Below, piece by piece: positions 59,981 to 64,000 of a stretch of DNA of 64,000 nucleotides. Positions within the stretch are counted from its first letter, which is position 1, and every line of letters begins with the position of its first letter. The notes under the pieces were generated by a model, which worked only from the letters and a program-made list of their open reading frames with translations, did no database searches and had not been told where the DNA came from. This stretch comes from CAJXMH01 sp964001305. GTDB taxonomy: Bacteria > Bacteroidota > Bacteroidia > Flavobacteriales_E > Vicingaceae. The stretch spans positions 58,927-122,926 of the forward strand of contig CAXFAI010000011.1 in NCBI GenBank assembly GCA_964001305.1, given 5' to 3'. The position numbers were made by a program, and so were the translations under genes.

Positions 59981-62431
59981 ATGAAAACTCTATTTACAAC
60001 ATGCCTTATTTTTTTAGGGCTAATTGTGCTACAAGCACAAACCTCTATTAACGGAACTGTTTTAGACGCAGAAAGCAAAGAACCTTTGATAGGAGCTACT
60101 TTAAAAGTTCTTAATTCCTATCGAGCTACTTCAACCAATGAAAATGGTCAATTTAGTTTTAATGGACTTGAAGAAACCGTTTCAGTTGTTATTTCCTACA
60201 TTGGATATCAAACCGATACCATTTCTTCTCAAGAATTAAAAACAACAAATGAAATCTTGTTGAATGCCAAGTCTTATCAAACGGACGAAGTAATCATAAA
60301 TGCAACTCGAGTTGGTGAAGACGCTCCAGCTACAGCAACAAATGTTAGTAAGGAAGAAATCGAAAAAAACAACTTAGGACAAGACATTCCTTACTTACTT
60401 CAGCAAACTCCTTCTGTAGTAACTACCTCAGATGCAGGGGCAGGAATTGGCTATACAGGCATTCGAATTAGAGGTAGCGATGGGAGCCGAATAAATGTAA
60501 CCATTAATGGTGTGCCGTTAAATGATGCAGAATCACATGGTGTATTTTGGGTAAACATGCCCGACCTTGCTTCTTCTTTAGAAAGCATTCAAATACAAAG
60601 AGGTATCGGGACTTCTACGAATGGTGCAGGTGCATTTGGAGCTACCATCAATATGGAAACTACAGGAATTGAGAAAGATGCATACGCTGAAATCAACAAT
60701 TCAGTAGGTTCATTTAACACGAGAAAGCACACAGTCAAAGTAGGTTCTGGCCTAATCAACAATCGATTCCAATTTGAAAGTCGTTTATCTCAACTAAATT
60801 CTGACGGATACATTGATCGCGCAAGTTCTAACCTAAAATCGTATTATTTATCAGGTGCCTATTATGGGGAAAAAACCATTATCAAAGCAATCACTTTTGG
60901 TGGAAAAGAAAGAACCTACCAATCTTGGTATGGAACACCTGAGTCTCGCATTAATGGAAATATTGAAGACATGAATACACATGCTTCCAATGAGGGATTA
61001 GATGATTTCAGAGTTTCAAACTTGCTTAATTCTGGAAGAACGTACAATTATTATTTGTATGAAAATCAAGTAGACAACTATAATCAAGATCATTATCAAT
61101 TGCACTTTTCTCATGAGTTTTCAAAGAAAGTCATTGCAAACCTTTCTTTACACTACACAAAAGGTGAAGGTTACTATGAAGAGCTAAAATTTGATGAAGA
61201 TTTAAGCGATTACAATTTAGACCCTGTAATAACAGGATTTGATACCATAAACAGCAGTAATTTGGTAAGAAGAAGATGGTTGGATAATGATTTCTATGGA
61301 TTCACCTATTCGATTAATTATAAGGCCAACAAAAAGCTTGACTTTACCTTAGGCGGTGGCTTAAACAATTACGATGGCGATCATTTTGGAAGAATCATTT
61401 GGTCTCAATTTGCTTCTAATAGTTTCTTAACAAGAGAATACTATTTTAATACAGGTGAAAAGTTAGATGGTAATGTTTATTTGAAAACAAACTTTAAAGC
61501 GAACGAAAAATTGAATCTTTATGCAGATGTTCAAGCTAGGAGCATTAACTACAAAGTAGAAGGAACTGACAATGACCAAAGAATGCTTGAAGTAGAAGAA
61601 GACTTTCTATTCATAAATCCGAAAGTTGGAGCTAATTACAAAGTCAATGAAAGATTACAAGCTTATCTATTTGCCGGAATAAGCAATAGAGAACCAAATC
61701 GAGCAGACTTTATTGATCAAAACCCGAATACTCCTAAAAACGAAGCCAACAAAGCTGAAACCATGACAAATATTGAAGCAGGGATTGACTTTAAAGCAAA
61801 CCGATACAAGTTAGCAGCTAACTTATACTTCATGGATTATGAAAACCAATTGGTAAACACCGGTCAATTAAATGATGTAGGCTCCCCAATTAGACAAAAT
61901 GTTGACAATAGCTACAGAGCAGGAATTGAGCTACAAGCTGCAGTAAAATTGAACAAAGAATTCACTTTTGCTGCCAATGCCACATTTAGTGAAAACAAAA
62001 TCGTTGATTTTACCAATACGGTTTATGATTACACGAATGGGTACGACATTATTGAAGAAAAACTTGGAAAAACAGATATTGCACTTTCACCTGAGTTAAT
62101 TGCAAGTGCAGAATTGAGTTATTTGTTTAAAAAACAAGTTGAATTTGCTCTTATAGCGCGTTATGTTGGCGATCAATATTTAGACAATACTTCTAACCCA
62201 AACAGCAAGCTTGAAGCCTATTTGGTGAGTGACTTCAGAATAAATTATCAAATACCAACCAAACTCATCAAAAACGCATCGATCAATTTACTAGTAAACA
62301 ATGTATTCAGTGAAAAGTACTCTTCTAATGGCTATACATACAGTTATATCGTTGGAGAAACCATTACTGAAAACTTCTACTACCCTCAAGCATTTAGAAA
62401 TTACCTTTTAAGTTTAAACTTAAAGTTCTAA
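59981..62431 (+). CDS. TonB-dependent receptor, probably for thiamine
   Basis: 816 residues. Signal peptide (TTCLIFLGLIVLQAQT), CarboxypepD-type domain (about 22-100: INGTVLDAESKEPLIGATL), plug (about 115-225: IPYLLQQTPSVVTTSDAGAG and INGVPLNDAESHGVFWVNM), 22-strand barrel ending YLLSLNLKF. The C-terminal aromatic fits outer membrane assembly. Control by a TPP riboswitch implies uptake of thiamine or a precursor across the outer membrane, consistent with Bacteroidota thiamine receptors. It does not itself carry the PnuC and kinase genes, which lie upstream. Ends four bases into the convergent LRR gene. Confidence 0.92.
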   Translation: MKTLFTTCLIFLGLIVLQAQTSINGTVLDAESKEPLIGATLKVLNSYRATSTNENGQFSFNGLEETVSVVISYIGYQTDTISSQELKTTNEILLNAKSYQTDEVIINATRVGEDAPATATNVSKEEIEKNNLGQDIPYLLQQTPSVVTTSDAGAGIGYTGIRIRGSDGSRINVTINGVPLNDAESHGVFWVNMPDLASSLESIQIQRGIGTSTNGAGAFGATINMETTGIEKDAYAEINNSVGSFNTRKHTVKVGSGLINNRFQFESRLSQLNSDGYIDRASSNLKSYYLSGAYYGEKTIIKAITFGGKERTYQSWYGTPESRINGNIEDMNTHASNEGLDDFRVSNLLNSGRTYNYYLYENQVDNYNQDHYQLHFSHEFSKKVIANLSLHYTKGEGYYEELKFDEDLSDYNLDPVITGFDTINSSNLVRRRWLDNDFYGFTYSINYKANKKLDFTLGGGLNNYDGDHFGRIIWSQFASNSFLTREYYFNTGEKLDGNVYLKTNFKANEKLNLYADVQARSINYKVEGTDNDQRMLEVEEDFLFINPKVGANYKVNERLQAYLFAGISNREPNRADFIDQNPNTPKNEANKAETMTNIEAGIDFKANRYKLAANLYFMDYENQLVNTGQLNDVGSPIRQNVDNSYRAGIELQAAVKLNKEFTFAANATFSENKIVDFTNTVYDYTNGYDIIEEKLGKTDIALSPELIASAELSYLFKKQVEFALIARYVGDQYLDNTSNPNSKLEAYLVSDFRINYQIPTKLIKNASINLLVNNVFSEKYSSNGYTYSYIVGETITENFYYPQAFRNYLLSLNLKF

Positions 62432-63015
62432 GGACCACAATTGCAATTTGCTGGATAGAAAATTTTAGTTTCGGGCAACAGCTGATCTAATTTGTCAATT
62501 TCTATTTGGTCAAAAATCATCCCTCGAAGATTGAGAACTTCTAATTTTCTTAGATTCTCAATTTCTCGAGGGACTTTTTTTAGCTCATTGCTCCATAAGT
62601 TCAAATTAATAAGATTCTGTAACTCTCCTATTTCAGCTGGCAAGGCACGCAACTCATTCTTTTCTAAATAAAGTTTTTCTAAAAATTCAAGTTTTCCGAT
62701 TTGTGGAGGCAATACTCCAATTTTATTATTCGACAAATCAAGTTCTACCAATAGTTCTAAGTTCTCAATTTCTGCAGGTAGAAAAGAAATTTTGTTCTTG
62801 GACAAATCCAGTGTTTTCAAATTAGAAAACGAAAAAATAACGATTGGAAATTCCTTTAGCTTTTGTTTGCTTAAATCTAAATGATAAACTTGAAGCGGAG
62901 CTTTACTAGCTTCTTGAAGATTGGTAAACACATAATCTACATCTCCTTTTTCTTGAGCTAAGATTTTTGTCAAAAACGTAAGAAAAAGAAATACTAAGCT
63001 AATATAGTTTGACAT
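62428..63015 (-). CDS. Exported leucine-rich repeat protein
   Basis: 195 residues. Signal peptide (ISLVFLFLTFLTKILAQ), then about five LRRs of 23 residues (LKTLDLSKNKISFLPAEIEN, LVELDLSNNKIGVLPPQIGK, LEKLYLEKNELRALPAEIGE, LINLNLWSNELKKVPREIEN), the bacterial S-type with xLPxxIxxL. C-terminal CNCGP has two Cys. LRRs usually bind proteins; the partner is unknown. Overlaps ribF by 22 bases and the convergent receptor gene by four. Confidence 0.8.
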   Translation of the reverse strand: MSNYISLVFLFLTFLTKILAQEKGDVDYVFTNLQEASKAPLQVYHLDLSKQKLKEFPIVIFSFSNLKTLDLSKNKISFLPAEIENLELLVELDLSNNKIGVLPPQIGKLEFLEKLYLEKNELRALPAEIGELQNLINLNLWSNELKKVPREIENLRKLEVLNLRGMIFDQIEIDKLDQLLPETKIFYPANCNCGP

Positions 63016-63923
63016 TTTACTTTATCATTTTGCATTTCGGCTTTTAAAGCAGCTATGTCTTCAAACTTCTTCTCTTCCCGAATTCGCTCTACTAGCCTTA
63101 GTTGAATGCTTTCTTGATAAATCGCTTTATCGAAATCAAAAATATTAACCTCTATGCTTCTCCGTGATGAATTCTCATCAACAGTTGGCCTTAAGCCAAT
63201 ATTGAGCATACCATTATAGTGTTTATTTCCCAATTTAACCTGAACCGCATAAACCCCATCTGCAGGAATTAACTTGTAATCGTTCTGTAAATCTAAATTG
63301 GCTGTCGGGAAGCCTAACTTTCTACCAAGTTGATTACCTTGAACTACTACTCCGTTTAACTGAAATTTAGCTCCCAAGTAAGCATTTGCTGTTTTTACAT
63401 CTCCTTGAGCAAGTGCCGCTCTAATTTTTGTTGAACTTACATTCACATCATCAATATCTTGAGGAGGAATTTCTTCCACTTCAAACCCATAAATAGGCCC
63501 GCACTCTTTCAAATGTTCAAATGAGCCTTCTCTATTTCTTCCAAAATGATGGTCATATCCGATTACTAACTTATCGGTTCCTAATTGATTCACCAAGATA
63601 TCTCTTACATATTCTAATGAACTTGTTCTGGAAAATGCTTTTGTAAAAGGGTGTATGATTAAGTGATTTAAACCAGCTTCTTGAAGCAACTCTATCTTTT
63701 CTTCAATGGTTGTCAACAATCTCAAATCGCTGTCTTCTTGAAGCACCATTCTAGGATGAGGATAAAACGTAAGTAAGGCACTTTCGCCATTTAAATTAGA
63801 AGCTACTTCATTTAATCGGTCCAAAATTTTACGATGGCCAATATGCACCCCATCAAATGTGCCAGTGGTAACGGCTAGTTTTCCATCAAACTTAAACTGC
63901 TCAATCCCTTGATAAACCTTCAC
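62994..63923 (-). CDS. ribF: Bifunctional riboflavin kinase / FAD synthetase
   Basis: 309 residues. N-terminal FAD synthetase (about 1-170): VTTGTFDGVHIGHRKIL, TFYPHPRMVLQ, KLVIGYDHHFGRNREGS and SSTKIRAALAQGD. C-terminal riboflavin kinase (about 185-305): GRKLGFPTANLDL, GVYAVQVKLG and a final EIR-like RLVERIREEKKFEDIAALKAEM. Makes FMN and FAD. Upstream of and overlapping the LRR gene. A TATTTTTG element lies 57 bases before the start. Confidence 0.95.
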   Translation of the reverse strand: MKVYQGIEQFKFDGKLAVTTGTFDGVHIGHRKILDRLNEVASNLNGESALLTFYPHPRMVLQEDSDLRLLTTIEEKIELLQEAGLNHLIIHPFTKAFSRTSSLEYVRDILVNQLGTDKLVIGYDHHFGRNREGSFEHLKECGPIYGFEVEEIPPQDIDDVNVSSTKIRAALAQGDVKTANAYLGAKFQLNGVVVQGNQLGRKLGFPTANLDLQNDYKLIPADGVYAVQVKLGNKHYNGMLNIGLRPTVDENSSRRSIEVNIFDFDKAIYQESIQLRLVERIREEKKFEDIAALKAEMQNDKVKCQTILA

Positions 63924-63979
63924 TCCGAGAAATATAATTTGAAATTCAATCCGATTTTTTAATACGTATGTAGAATCCT

Positions 63980-63987
63980 CAAAAATA
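63980..63987 (-). promoter_or_regulatory. Possible -7 promoter element of ribF
   Basis: Minus-strand TATTTTTG, exact TAnnTTTG match, 57 bases before the ribF start. A -33 element would lie outside the window. Confidence 0.3.
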
Positions 63988-64000
63988 GGAAAATAAAAAA

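Overview
The window is a gene-dense, AT-rich stretch of chromosome from a member of the Bacteroidota. The evidence is a complete type IX secretion module (SusC-like TonB-dependent receptor, C-terminal-domain cargo, PorV-type barrel), two further Bacteroidota marker families (a DUF4271 membrane protein and a bacterial GGGP synthase), promoters of the TTG-N17-21-TAnnTTTG type, frequent TTG start codons and almost no Shine-Dalgarno signal. A B12-dependent class II ribonucleotide reductase fits Cytophagales or relatives at least as well as typical Flavobacteriales; I cannot place it more finely. I saw no tRNA, rRNA, CRISPR array, insertion sequence or prophage. Almost all of the window is core genome.

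Layout. 1-4.8 kb: a cut-off glutaryl-CoA dehydrogenase-like gene, then DUF4271, a HemD-like protein, rnpA, yidD and an S41 peptidase. 4.8-10.5 kb: surface polysaccharide genes (O-antigen ligase, two glycosyltransferases), rsmI, an NAD-dependent epimerase and an iron-sulfur APS/PAPS reductase. 10.6-12.3 kb: recJ. 12.35-13.6 kb: an AT-rich DUF2971 gene flanked by GAATG-rich repeats, the only clearly accessory-looking insertion. 13.6-21.7 kb: tetrapyrrole genes in two minus-strand blocks, hemL-hemE and hemAC-hemD-hemB. In the second block glutamyl-tRNA reductase and hydroxymethylbilane synthase are one 730-residue protein. Between the blocks lie a lipoprotein gene, gtrA, a decayed copy of the hemB 3' end and several hairpins. 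21.7-28.8 kb: nrdJ, a small lipoprotein, an iron-regulated feoA-feoB pair (feoA apparently starting at ATT), a SprT-like protein and manC. 28.8-39.6 kb: a SulP transporter, a beta-propeller lipoprotein, fumC, an ArsC-like protein, prfB, recQ and ligA. 39.7-45.7 kb: a fatty-acid transporter, an orphan oligopeptide-type permease, a glycosyltransferase/flippase-like pair, ruvC, a HIT protein and greA. 45.8-55 kb: the secretion module. 55-57.2 kb: two small exported proteins and ahcY. 57.3-62.4 kb: a PPTase-GGGPS-PnuC-kinase operon, then a TPP riboswitch in front of a TonB-dependent receptor, probably forming a thiamine uptake route. 62.4-64 kb: an LRR protein and ribF.

How it works together. Heme supply (hemA to hemE), ferrous iron import (FeoAB) and APS/PAPS reduction are the linked metabolic themes. 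A second is the cell surface: O-antigen, mannose activation, lipoproteins and type IX export. DNA repair genes (recJ, recQ, ligA, ruvC) are scattered as single genes. Several genes carry a TAnnTTTG promoter element only 4-9 bases before the start codon, which suggests leaderless or nearly leaderless mRNAs. In three cases (cysH, the 16.0 kb lipoprotein, the 55.4 kb lipoprotein) the most upstream apparent TTG start lies inside that element, so the starts given here are further downstream. I did not find a convincing new multi-gene system. The best leads are the HemA-HemC fusion, the ATT-started feoA, the DUF2971 island, the receptor/cargo/PorV triad and the degenerate Rieske-like lipoprotein.
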